9,852 bases of DNA from Melioribacteraceae bacterium (GCA_026987055.1 JALSNL010000341.1:1-9852), one strand, 5' to 3'. Shown: positions 1-6,207, counted from the first letter of the stretch. The notes: a model not told the origin generated them from the sequence alone. Translations and numbers: made by a program.

Positions 1-139
1 TCGGATACCAAAACATTACCATCCACTTTCCTTCTTTTTTATGTTCTTCGGATGATATGTTTGCAAACTCTTTCCCTGCTTCTATGGAAACACAAGCTAA
101 TTTGTTAAATTCAGGAAATTTTTCTCCAACTGTAACCAT
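1..139 (-). CDS. AhpC/TSA-family peroxiredoxin, N-terminal part (runs off left edge)
   Basis: Reading the minus strand from an ATG at 139 gives 46 uninterrupted codons to the window edge. The protein begins MVTVGEKFPEFNKLACVS and reaches KWMVMFWYP at the edge. This is the thioredoxin-fold opening of AhpC/Prx1-type peroxiredoxins: the 'G-x-x-F-P-x-F' start, then the K-W-x-V-x-F-x-Y-P strand that comes just before the catalytic D-F-T-F-V-C-P-T-E segment. The peroxidatic cysteine itself lies outside the window and cannot be confirmed. Family members are cytosolic thiol peroxidases that reduce hydrogen peroxide and organic hydroperoxides. An AGGAG ribosome-binding site at 149-145, five bases from the ATG, fixes the start. 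The gene is transcribed away from the lipoprotein block and has its own promoter. The family call is firm; the subfamily (AhpC or another two-Cys type) is not settled. Confidence 0.85.
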   Translation of the reverse strand, partial: MVTVGEKFPEFNKLACVSIEAGKEFANISSEEHKKEGKWMVMFWYP

Positions 140-166
140 TTTTACTCCTACATATTTATTATTAAG

Positions 167-181
167 TAATAATTATTATTT
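167..181. promoter_or_regulatory. PerR-box-like dyad before the peroxiredoxin gene
   Basis: The plus strand contains the perfect 12-base palindrome TAATAATTATTA (167-178). Aligned with the Bacillus-type PerR box TTATAAT-N-ATTATAA, bases 167-181 match 11 of the 14 specified positions, including all of ATAAT-N-ATTAT. The site lies just downstream of the predicted promoter elements, about where transcription would begin, a suitable place for a repressor. PerR is a peroxide-sensing Fur-family repressor that commonly controls peroxiredoxin genes. The match is visible in the sequence; the regulator is inferred, and the AT-rich setting raises the chance of coincidence. Confidence 0.3.
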
Positions 182-219
182 ATTATACAAATGTAACATT
201 GTTATAGTTCATAATCAAA
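182..219 (-). promoter_or_regulatory. Promoter of the peroxiredoxin gene (Bacteroidota-type, overlapping a sigma70-like -10)
   Basis: On the minus strand TTTG (219-216) is followed after 20 bases by TACATTTG (195-188). This fits the Bacteroidota pattern of a TTTG/TTG -33 element and a TAnnTTTG -7 element. Directly downstream is a perfect TATAAT (187-182), which could act as an ordinary -10 box, though no good TTGACA lies 17 bases upstream of it. The 11-base palindrome TAACATTGTTA (194-204) sits between the two promoter elements and could be an operator. The elements end 43 bases before the start codon. Such motifs arise by chance in AT-rich DNA, so confidence is moderate. Confidence 0.5.
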
Positions 220-268
220 TTTATTGTTAAAGAATTTTTTTTATGTAATAACTCTTTGAAGTTAAAGC

Positions 269-389
269 ATAATCAAGCTCTAATTAGAAAGTGTAACGTA
301 ATAAAAATATAAACTTATTAGCAAAGAACAATGTTATAAACTTGAACAAAAAAATCATTACAATAACCCGACACTTTTATCTTGATTAT
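269..389. repeat. Imperfect inverted repeat with two nested arms
   Basis: ATAATCAAG (269-277) is the exact reverse complement of CTTGATTAT (381-389). Inside it AAAGTGT (288-294) is the exact reverse complement of ACACTTT (371-377). The two arm pairs nest correctly, with 10 unpaired bases on the left and 3 on the right, around a loop of about 76 bases. It could be a decayed mobile-element end or a structured RNA, or chance in AT-rich DNA. Confidence 0.35.
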
Positions 390-395
390 TGCTTA

Positions 396-457
396 AATAA
401 TTTGTACGTTAGCAATTAAATTATTACACTAATTCTAAAGGGAAGGGTGGGATTAGT
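396..457. other. Two adjacent stem-loops, the second with a G-rich loop
   Basis: AATAATTT (396-403) pairs with AAATTATT (418-425) around a 14-base loop. Two bases later ACTAATTC (428-435) pairs with GGATTAGT (450-457), seven Watson-Crick pairs and one G-T, around the loop TAAAGGGAAGGGTG. With the base of the stem, this gives three GGG runs within 440-451, unusual in such AT-rich DNA. No role can be assigned. Confidence 0.3.
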
Positions 458-514
458 AAAGAATATTTTGTGAATTTTCTAACGCTTGGAAAAATTTAAA
501 ATGTTTTTTATTTT

Positions 515-569
515 ATTCACCCATTCACCCATTCACCCATTCACCCATTCACCCATTCACCCATTCACC
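515..569. repeat. Eight-base tandem repeat ATTCACCC, 6.9 copies
   Basis: Six perfect copies of ATTCACCC run from 515 to 562, followed by seven bases of a seventh (563-569). The unit length is not a multiple of three and the array lies in no credible gene. Such perfect short arrays can gain or lose units by slippage during replication. The array ends 212 bases before the ATG of the lipoprotein gene, so copy-number changes would alter spacing in its upstream region if a promoter lies beyond the array. Confidence 0.9.
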
Positions 570-649
570 AACTCGACTTGGTATCGGTAAGCGACGGATT
601 AACTTGCTTGTCATTATTATTCTGATTGTAAAAATGCACAGTCAATTTT

Positions 650-729
650 ACAAATACGGATTTGTGATAAAAACAAATTTAAAGATATCTTCCGCTATCT
701 TTATAAAAAACGATTGTTTCTGTTTTTTA
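650..729. other. Three consecutive stem-loops upstream of the first lipoprotein gene
   Basis: ACAAAT (650-655) pairs with ATTTGT (660-665) around ACGG. TAAAGATA (680-687) pairs with TATCTTTA (696-703) around TCTTCCGC. TAAAAAAC (704-711) pairs with GTTTTTTA (722-729) around a 10-base loop and abuts the second hairpin. All arms are perfect. The set ends 52 bases before the lipoprotein ATG. If transcribed it would form a structured leader; the last hairpin carries a T6 run in its 3' arm and is a weak terminator or attenuator candidate. Function is not established. Confidence 0.35.
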
Positions 730-781
730 GGAATAAAAATATTTGGTTAATTATTTGAGAAAGTATTTAAATGGAGAAAAA

Positions 782-1822
782 ATGAAAAGGTTTATTGTTA
801 TAATGATAATTTCTGTAATTTTTATTTCAACTTGTATAGAGTCACCAACCGATCCGATTCCATTGCCCGGAAGTAGAGACTACGCATGGACTATTGATAC
901 ACTTGGAAGACCTACAATTGATTACTATTCTAGAATGTGGGGAAGTTCACCCAAAGATATTTGGGCTGTTAGCTGGGGAAGTTACCCCCCGAATAACATA
1001 ATACATTATGATGGTAAAAAATGGAAAGCCGTTGGACCATTTAAACGGATTATGCCCTCTTCTGTATGGGGGTTTTCTCCTAATAATGTTTGGATTAGTA
1101 CAGGACCTTTTTTCTGGAATTATGATGGTGTTAGTTGGACAAAAATTTTTGAAATAGCCAAAGATGGTTATAAGTACCTACATTTGGGTTGTATGTGGGG
1201 AAAATCAAATATGCTTTATGCTTTCGGAGCATATCCGGATAGTAATCTAAATGCAAATATCCCTGTAATTGTTCAGGTTAGAAACAAAGAGTGGAAATTT
1301 ATTAATACAACGGGTATTCGTGGTATTGTAGCAAATTTGTTTGTTGGATTAAATAATAAAATGTATATACAAAATATTCAATGGCAAGACATAAAAAAGC
1401 GAGATTATGACAGTACACAAATTTATGAATACGATGGTTATAAATTTAATAGATTGTATAGTAGTGCTTGGAATTTAGGTAAAACTGCTGACATAAGTTT
1501 GATAAATAATAAGGTTTATTTTGTTTTAGGTTATAAAATAGCAGAAAGAGTAAATAATCAATTTCGTACAATAGTTGAGATAGATAAAAAGAATTTTGAC
1601 GGAATGATTTGGGGTAGAAGTAAAAGCGATATTTTTCTTGGAATGCAGGATGGAATAGCACACTATAATGGATATGATATAAAGTATTTAAAATATTTTA
1701 AGCAACCGGTTACAGGAATTTTTAAAGCATTTATTTTTAAAGACGAAGTGTTTTTTTTAGTTTATGATTATTCAACAAAAATTAGTTTAATGTATCATGG
1801 CAAATTAGAAAAAGGAGGTTAA
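782..1822 (+). CDS. Secreted lipoprotein with WG...DGxxW propeller-like repeats
   Basis: 346 residues from the ATG at 782, chosen because GGAG (773-776) lies five bases upstream and because this start opens directly into a lipoprotein signal: MKRF, a hydrophobic stretch, then I-S-T-C with the lipidated cysteine at residue 18. A TTG 13 codons upstream (743) would put an atypical extension before the signal. The mature part carries repeats of the form '(I/V/M)-W-G-x-S-x-x-x-(D/N)-(I/V)-W ... (H/N)-Y-D-G-x-x-W'. They start near residues 52 (MWGSSPKDIWAV), 95 (VWGFSPNNVWIS), 138 and 276, with weaker copies between and after, which suits a beta-propeller of about seven blades. Such repeats are common in exported proteins of this bacterial group, but no enzymatic role is known to me. 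No ligand-binding or catalytic motif is visible. It is probably cotranscribed with the next gene, 11 bases downstream. Confidence 0.75.
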   Translation: MKRFIVIMIISVIFISTCIESPTDPIPLPGSRDYAWTIDTLGRPTIDYYSRMWGSSPKDIWAVSWGSYPPNNIIHYDGKKWKAVGPFKRIMPSSVWGFSPNNVWISTGPFFWNYDGVSWTKIFEIAKDGYKYLHLGCMWGKSNMLYAFGAYPDSNLNANIPVIVQVRNKEWKFINTTGIRGIVANLFVGLNNKMYIQNIQWQDIKKRDYDSTQIYEYDGYKFNRLYSSAWNLGKTADISLINNKVYFVLGYKIAERVNNQFRTIVEIDKKNFDGMIWGRSKSDIFLGMQDGIAHYNGYDIKYLKYFKQPVTGIFKAFIFKDEVFFLVYDYSTKISLMYHGKLEKGG

Positions 1823-1833
1823 TTATTTAAATT

Positions 1834-2961
1834 ATGAAAAATATCTTAAATAAATATAGAGCGAAATATATTTCCTCATTATATAACTTAATACTATCAT
1901 TATGGCTTTTATTCAATTATTCTTGTGAAACACCAATTCAAACCAATGGAAACAGTAGACCTGTTAACGATGAAATGATAGTCTGCAGAAATCATGGCAA
2001 CAAATTAACATATGTCAATCAATATACTTTTGAATTAATTAAATCAGTTTCCATTAATATACCGGACAGTTTGCAAATACATTCAAAATGTCTTTCAACA
2101 AATAAAGATTACTTAATATGTATTGGAAGCCCCGATACACCTCCATTTAGAAGTTATATTATGGTTTATGATATTACTAATGATTCTGTCACTAGTATAT
2201 TCCCGACTGGTCTTGATTCTGTCGGAGCTCCACGATTAACTGCAGCTAACATTCTGGAAGAACCTGGGCTTATCTACTTATCCTCGCACGAGGTTGGGCT
2301 TTATTATATTAACTTTTTGAAAAAAAATATATCACAAATTTCTAGTGAGTTAGAGGTTGATAAAGAATTTTTTCATTCACCGGATAAAAAAAATTTGGCA
2401 ATATTAAAAACCATATTTAGAGTTTCTGAACCCGGTTACTCAGAAACAGAAATTTACAATACTAGTTCAAGACTAAAAAATATTGAATTAATTCTTAATG
2501 AAAATAATATCGATGGTATTCAGATTATCGATCTTAAGTTTTCCGAAAATAATAAAATTATATATATATCATTTAGAGATCCAGAAAAAAGAGGAGTTGA
2601 AAAATATTTTGGTAGTTATAACCTTGAGACAAAGCAACTATATAAATCATTTTTAACTTTCCCATGGAGTGTAAATCCTAATTATATAGCTTATAGTTCA
2701 AAACGAAAAGAGGTGTATCTGGTAGGAAGAGAGGATAAGTTTTATGTAATAGATATAAGTACAAAAGATTACAAAATAAAAGAAATTGTCGATCTACCGG
2801 GTAAAGTGCCGAGCCCATCAAGAATATTGGTTAGAGATGATCAAAATATTGCGTTTGTTAGTTGTGTTTATAGTGATCTTGTATTTTCTGTGGATTTAGA
2901 AAATAAAAATATATTAAAAACAATAGAAATTGAAAAACCTTATTGGATGTTTCCTTTATAA
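1834..2961 (+). CDS. Secreted lipoprotein with YVTN/YncE-like beta-propeller
   Basis: 375 residues. The N-terminus is basic (residues 1-11), then hydrophobic (16-27), then N-Y-S-C, so Cys31 is the probable lipidation site; the box is less typical than that of the previous gene. The rest is made of repeating beta-strand units, for example 'KLTYVNQYTFELIKSVSI', 'YIMVYDITNDSVTSIFPTG', 'KFYVIDISTKDYKIKEIVDL' and 'LVFSVDLENKNILKTIEIEK'. This is the pattern of YncE/YVTN-type seven-bladed propellers, which usually bind partners at the cell surface. No catalytic residues stand out. A strong AAAGGAGG (1811-1818) lies inside the end of the previous gene, but 15 bases from the ATG, a wide gap. An in-frame TAA at 1828 rules out an earlier start except a non-standard ATT. 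The substrate or partner is unknown. Confidence 0.7.
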   Translation: MKNILNKYRAKYISSLYNLILSLWLLFNYSCETPIQTNGNSRPVNDEMIVCRNHGNKLTYVNQYTFELIKSVSINIPDSLQIHSKCLSTNKDYLICIGSPDTPPFRSYIMVYDITNDSVTSIFPTGLDSVGAPRLTAANILEEPGLIYLSSHEVGLYYINFLKKNISQISSELEVDKEFFHSPDKKNLAILKTIFRVSEPGYSETEIYNTSSRLKNIELILNENNIDGIQIIDLKFSENNKIIYISFRDPEKRGVEKYFGSYNLETKQLYKSFLTFPWSVNPNYIAYSSKRKEVYLVGREDKFYVIDISTKDYKIKEIVDLPGKVPSPSRILVRDDQNIAFVSCVYSDLVFSVDLENKNILKTIEIEKPYWMFPL

Positions 2962-2962
2962 T

Positions 2963-2992
2963 TTAACTGTAACTCTTTATTTTTTATATAAT
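2963..2992 (+). promoter_or_regulatory. Possible promoter for the small secreted protein and protease genes
   Basis: TTAACT (2963-2968), an 18-base gap and a perfect TATAAT (2987-2992) lie just after the stop codon of the second lipoprotein gene. Transcription from here would give a leader of about 125 bases before the ATG at 3124. The 162-base gap and absence of tight coupling suggest the downstream pair can be transcribed separately. TATAAT is frequent by chance in this base composition. Confidence 0.25.
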
Positions 2993-3123
2993 ATTAATAA
3001 GTACAAATTTATGATACCAAATTACTGAAAAACTAATGAAAGATCACCACCATGTTAAAATAATTTCAAAAGTATGAAATATTACCAAAATATTTTAATT
3101 TTCTTCAAAAAGTGAGGTTTAAA

Positions 3124-3675
3124 ATGAGATGTCTTTATTTAAATTGGGTATTTATATTATCAATAGCCCTACAAATTACTTCTATTAACGCTTTTTCTGC
3201 AAAGCATAAACTAAAAACATTAGTCGAAAACTCATCACTAATATTAAGTGGTAAAGTAGAAACTATAAATTCAAAAATCGAAAATGAAGGAAAGCACGAT
3301 GTTGTTTATACTTACGTAACACTCAAAATAAAATCTATAGAAAAAGGTATAATAAACAAAAAGTATGTAACTATTAAAATGCTCGGTGGTAAAGTTGGAA
3401 ACCAAGGAGGCTGGAGTGAACACTGGTTTCATTTTAAAAAAGGTGAAGAAGCTATAGTTTTTCTTACACAGATAGATAAAAAAAACAACATTTGGGAAAT
3501 AAAAAGCATTTCCGGCAAATTACCTTTTGTTGATGTTAAAGGTGATAAAAAATTGGATTGCTCTATGCTAAGAGAAGATGATCTATTAAAAGTCAATTCT
3601 GATCCATATTTTGAAAAGGATATGATAAAAGAATTAATTAAGAAATACATATCAGGCAAGAAAGGAGGGAAATAA
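3124..3675 (+). CDS. Small secreted protein paired with a matrixin protease
   Basis: 183 residues from the ATG at 3124. GAGG (3114-3117) lies six bases upstream and is its ribosome-binding site; a GTG at 3112 overlaps that site and is a less likely start. Residues 1-23 form a type I signal peptide ending I-N-A, so the mature protein starts near Phe24. The body is a compact beta-rich domain with the order 'VENSSLILSGKVETI', 'VVYTYVTLKIKSIEKG', 'VTIKMLGGKVGNQGG' and 'FKKGEEAIVFL', then a charged helical tail ending in Lys/Gly. I recall similar small secreted domains ('iyTyvtl.v...lkG', 'GGkvG', 'GE..v.FL') next to metalloproteases in other bacteria, but I cannot name a family with certainty. 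The protease gene starts one base after its stop, which suggests coupled translation and joint function, for instance as inhibitor, chaperone or accessory factor. That role is inference. Confidence 0.6.
   Translation: MRCLYLNWVFILSIALQITSINAFSAKHKLKTLVENSSLILSGKVETINSKIENEGKHDVVYTYVTLKIKSIEKGIINKKYVTIKMLGGKVGNQGGWSEHWFHFKKGEEAIVFLTQIDKKNNIWEIKSISGKLPFVDVKGDKKLDCSMLREDDLLKVNSDPYFEKDMIKELIKKYISGKKGGK
3661..3668 (+). promoter_or_regulatory. Strong ribosome-binding site inside the end of the upstream gene
   Basis: AAAGGAGG lies eight bases before the ATG at 3677 and within the last codons of the preceding gene, whose TAA (3673-3675) is separated from that ATG by a single base. This arrangement fixes the start of the protease and favours translational coupling of the two genes. 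Confidence 0.8.
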
Positions 3676-3676
3676 A

Positions 3677-5836
3677 ATGAACCGTTCAGCAATATTAACC
3701 AGTTTTGTATTATTTTTTAGTTTTCTTTTTATATCCTTAATAAATGGGCAAAATGCCTACAGGTTAATTGATCCAATCTATGGTGGCAGGTATGGGAAAT
3801 CAGCATCTGCAGGTCCCCCATTTTTAAGATTTGGAAGCACACAACAATATTACCATACTGCAGCATCTAAGTATAATGCTCATACTTCTGCTGTTTCAAG
3901 TTCCTTTAATAGCTGGAATAACGCCGGCTCTGTAAAATATTACAGTAGCTCTTCCTCTGGTTTATCTCTTGAAACTTTCTATAGTTCATATGGGGCACCT
4001 GATATTGTAAATCCTGGGGAAGCATACACAGCACATAATCATTATATTATAAACTCAAGCAATTCATATATCCGGCTAAATACATTCCATACGTGGGGTA
4101 CAGTACAAGATTTGGAAAATGACAAATTTGATGTAGAAACAATCCTGGTTCATGAAATAGGACATATTCATGGTCTTGCTCATCCTCTTACAAATAGCTA
4201 TGCTCATAATGCAAGTGCTCCAATAATGGCTGGAGGTGATAATCAATATTTCTGGAACCATACTGCAAGAAGCCTTAGAACAGATGATATAAATGGCACA
4301 AAATTTCTTCAGTATAATGTGTGGATTCCCGAACAATATACAAGAATACAAACCGGCATAAATAATTCTTTTCCCGATGGAACTGTTAATGTTTCTTCCG
4401 GAACTTACAATGAAAATATAAGTACTTCAAAAGACTATTTTACTTTAAAAGGTAAAGGTTATAATAGTACTTATATAAATGGTTACATAACTTTTACAAA
4501 TGCAGACCATACGAATATAAAGTACTTAAAAACTAATACGTTAAGTACAAATAATTCTTATACAAATTTGTACTCAGTAAAAACAAATAGGTTTTCGATA
4601 TATGGTGATGAGGTACAAATAAATTATGTAAGAACAAACGGGGGTAATCAAATTCCTAATCAAATAACAAATGCAGATGGAACAGTTGATAATTCGAATT
4701 TGGAAAATATGATGATTGGAATGGACCTTACTAGTAACTCCGCTTATAATGTACAAACATATTTTTGTGGTAATGATGCCGATATAGATGCCTTTTCCGG
4801 TTCAGTTGCTTATGCTTGGTATAATGATGCTTTCAGCTATAATCCGGATTACAGTTGTTCAGGTAATGTGTATTATATTTGGAAACATACATGCGGTTCA
4901 AACAAACAGAGCCAAAGTAGTTTGCAGAAAATGGTAAGTAACAGTAAATCTAAAAGTGATTTGTTAGCAATAGATCAAAATTATGTTGAGCTTTTAAAAA
5001 ATGTAAATGATAAATATTTAGAAAAAGGTACGGTAGATATGAACCAATTTAAAGATGATTATTATAAAATAATAGATAATTATAAATCATTTTTGGAAAA
5101 ATATCCTTCAACGGAGGAAGCAGCTACTGCAATATTTAGGACAATACATTGTTACCAACAACAAGATGATTATAAAGGGTATGATGAATTTATAAATAAA
5201 TTTTTATCTGATAAAAAGTATGACAAAATAAGAGCTGATGTTGAAAGGCATAATATTGATTTGAAAGTTGAAAAAGGACATTACAAAGAAGCAATAGAAA
5301 CGGCAAACAAAATAATAGACGGTTATAAAATTGATAGTGATCTATATTGTGAATTATTATACGAAAAAGGATTGATTTACAAATATCATCTGGAAAATGA
5401 AATTGACGCAGAAAAAATGTTCAATATAATTATAGAAAACTATCCTAAAAATAAAATGGCAAGTTATGCTGAAATAGAACTAGGAATTAGCGGCATAAAA
5501 GAAGAAAAAAGTACAGAAGAGCAAACAACTAAATTTAATAACAGTAGTTTTTCAATAAGTAGTTATCCTAATCCATTTAACCCAAGTACAACAATAAGCT
5601 ATTTTTTACCTTCAACGTCTAATGTCAAGCTAGCAATCTATGATATAATGGGAAGAATGATAAAATCATTTACCACAGATTCTCAAACAAGCGGAAAACA
5701 TCAAATTGTTTGGGATGCAACAAATACAAATGGTTCAAGAATTGCAACAGGAATTTATATTTACAGATTTGAAGCAACGTCTCTAGAAAAAAATAAACAT
5801 TTTGTAAAATCAGCAAAGTTAATTCTTCTTCGTTAA
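3677..5836 (+). CDS. Matrixin-like (M10) zinc metalloprotease with beta-helix-like and helical-repeat segments and type IX sorting domain
   Basis: 719 residues, exported. Residues 1-24 are a signal peptide (cleavage L-I-N-G before Gln25). The protease domain spans about 25-215. It holds the metzincin zinc site H-E-I-G-H-I-H-G-L-A-H at 159-169 (zinc ligands His159, His163, His169; base Glu160) and a Met-turn at Met184 in 'APIMAGG'. There is no cysteine between residue 25 and the zinc site, so activation is not by a matrix-metalloprotease cysteine switch. From about 224, 'IQTGINNSFPDGTVNVSSGTY' and the following short strands resemble the start of a right-handed beta-helix. A segment with Cys364, Cys394 and Cys406 follows. 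Residues about 415-610 are charged and helical, TPR-like. Residues 627-719 form the type IX sorting domain with 'SYPNPFNPSTT' (629-639), 'YDIMGR' and 'ATGIYIYRF'; it directs passage through the outer membrane and is normally removed. Probably surface-attached or released. Substrate unknown. Confidence 0.85.
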   Translation: MNRSAILTSFVLFFSFLFISLINGQNAYRLIDPIYGGRYGKSASAGPPFLRFGSTQQYYHTAASKYNAHTSAVSSSFNSWNNAGSVKYYSSSSSGLSLETFYSSYGAPDIVNPGEAYTAHNHYIINSSNSYIRLNTFHTWGTVQDLENDKFDVETILVHEIGHIHGLAHPLTNSYAHNASAPIMAGGDNQYFWNHTARSLRTDDINGTKFLQYNVWIPEQYTRIQTGINNSFPDGTVNVSSGTYNENISTSKDYFTLKGKGYNSTYINGYITFTNADHTNIKYLKTNTLSTNNSYTNLYSVKTNRFSIYGDEVQINYVRTNGGNQIPNQITNADGTVDNSNLENMMIGMDLTSNSAYNVQTYFCGNDADIDAFSGSVAYAWYNDAFSYNPDYSCSGNVYYIWKHTCGSNKQSQSSLQKMVSNSKSKSDLLAIDQNYVELLKNVNDKYLEKGTVDMNQFKDDYYKIIDNYKSFLEKYPSTEEAATAIFRTIHCYQQQDDYKGYDEFINKFLSDKKYDKIRADVERHNIDLKVEKGHYKEAIETANKIIDGYKIDSDLYCELLYEKGLIYKYHLENEIDAEKMFNIIIENYPKNKMASYAEIELGISGIKEEKSTEEQTTKFNNSSFSISSYPNPFNPSTTISYFLPSTSNVKLAIYDIMGRMIKSFTTDSQTSGKHQIVWDATNTNGSRIATGIYIYRFEATSLEKNKHFVKSAKLILLR

Positions 5837-5868
5837 AATAAAGTAATGATCATTAAGAAATAATTAAA

Positions 5869-5906
5869 AAATAAAGTGCCGTATTATAGGATACGGCGCT
5901 TTATTT
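5869..5906 (+). terminator. Rho-independent terminator after the protease gene
   Basis: AAAGTGCCGTAT (5873-5884) pairs with ATACGGCGCTTT (5891-5902) around the loop TATAGG, with one G-T pair. Four more A-T pairs extend the stem to 5869-5906. The stem begins 33 bases after the protease stop codon. The core is GC-rich for this window. The T tract after it is broken (TTTATTTATAA), while an A-rich run precedes it. It most likely ends the transcript of the secreted-protein block. Confidence 0.8.
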
Positions 5907-6207
5907 ATAATCTAACCAAATAAACATTTTATACAAATATTACATAGTATCTTTACCTTCTAAAACAGCAACTTAGAAAAACATTGTCCTGACAAATTAT
6001 TAGTATATCTCAATTTAAAGTTGTCTTTCGAATTTACTCTCTTTTAAGAAATAGGAAGTTTAATATTGAGTTAATCTATCAATTTAAGTTGTAACTTTTT
6101 GTTTTGTTATTAGATTTACATAAATTCCATAAAAGTATTTTATAAGAGATAAATTCTTTTCTTTTGTAAATTTACATTTGAAATATTAAAAATATTGCGG
6201 GAACAAA
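5907..6207. other. Intergenic region upstream of the GroES-like gene
   Basis: Some 300 AT-rich bases without a credible gene or RNA gene. The only structure noticed is the repeated dyad at 6011-6024 and 6080-6092. No CIRCE element (TTAGCACTC, 9 bases, GAGTGCTAA), the usual heat-shock operator of chaperonin genes, is present. TACATTTG at 6173-6180 looks like a Bacteroidota -7 element but lacks a partner at the right distance. Confidence 0.6.
6011..6092 (+). repeat. Two copies of an imperfect dyad, CAATTTAA(A)GTTGT
   Basis: CAATTTAAAGTTGT (6011-6024) and CAATTTAAGTTGT (6080-6092) differ by one inserted A and lie 69 bases apart start to start, each preceded by TATC or TATCT. Each copy is itself nearly palindromic (CAA-y-TT-AA-r-TTG). 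Paired copies upstream of a single gene suggest a regulator-binding site, but the regulator is unknown and the sequences are simple. Confidence 0.35.

Larger units (their letters stand above)
140..781. other. Divergent intergenic region, no convincing gene
   Basis: About 640 bases separate the start codons of the divergent peroxiredoxin and lipoprotein genes. I see no tRNA, rRNA or credible coding frame. The first 80 bases hold the peroxiredoxin promoter and operator-like dyad. The rest holds a widely spaced inverted repeat (269-389), two neighbouring hairpins (396-457), the ATTCACCC tandem array (515-569) and a run of three hairpins (650-729). No clear promoter was found for the rightward lipoprotein gene. 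Confidence 0.7.

Noticed and set aside
401..417. Integron attC-like GTTAGC core near ACGTTAGC
   Set aside because: The sequence does not fit GTTRRRY fully and no matching RYYYAAC partner or gene-cassette layout is present.
515..569. Possible coding repeat (in one frame the array reads as a Pro-Phe-Thr-His-Ser-Pro-Ile-His type repeat)
   Set aside because: The eight-base unit cycles through all frames, no start with a ribosome-binding site precedes it, and no long open frame contains it.
515..569. CRISPR-like repeat array
   Set aside because: The copies are directly adjacent with no spacers and the unit is only eight bases.
743..781. TTG start at 743 for the first lipoprotein (AGGAA upstream)
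   Set aside because: It would add 13 residues before a normal lipoprotein signal; ATG 782 has GGAG at a good distance and begins M-K-R-F directly at the signal.
3112..3123. GTG start at 3112 for the small secreted protein
   Set aside because: The GTG is part of the GTGAGG ribosome-binding site that serves the ATG at 3124.
4076..4756. Minus-strand open frames inside the protease gene
   Set aside because: They lie opposite a gene with clear domain evidence, lack ribosome-binding sites, and show compositions typical of antisense reading of AT-rich coding DNA.
6173..6180. TACATTTG as the -7 element of a promoter for the GroES-like gene
   Set aside because: No TTG or TTTG lies about 19-21 bases upstream and it is only 27 bases before the start codon; kept only as a note.
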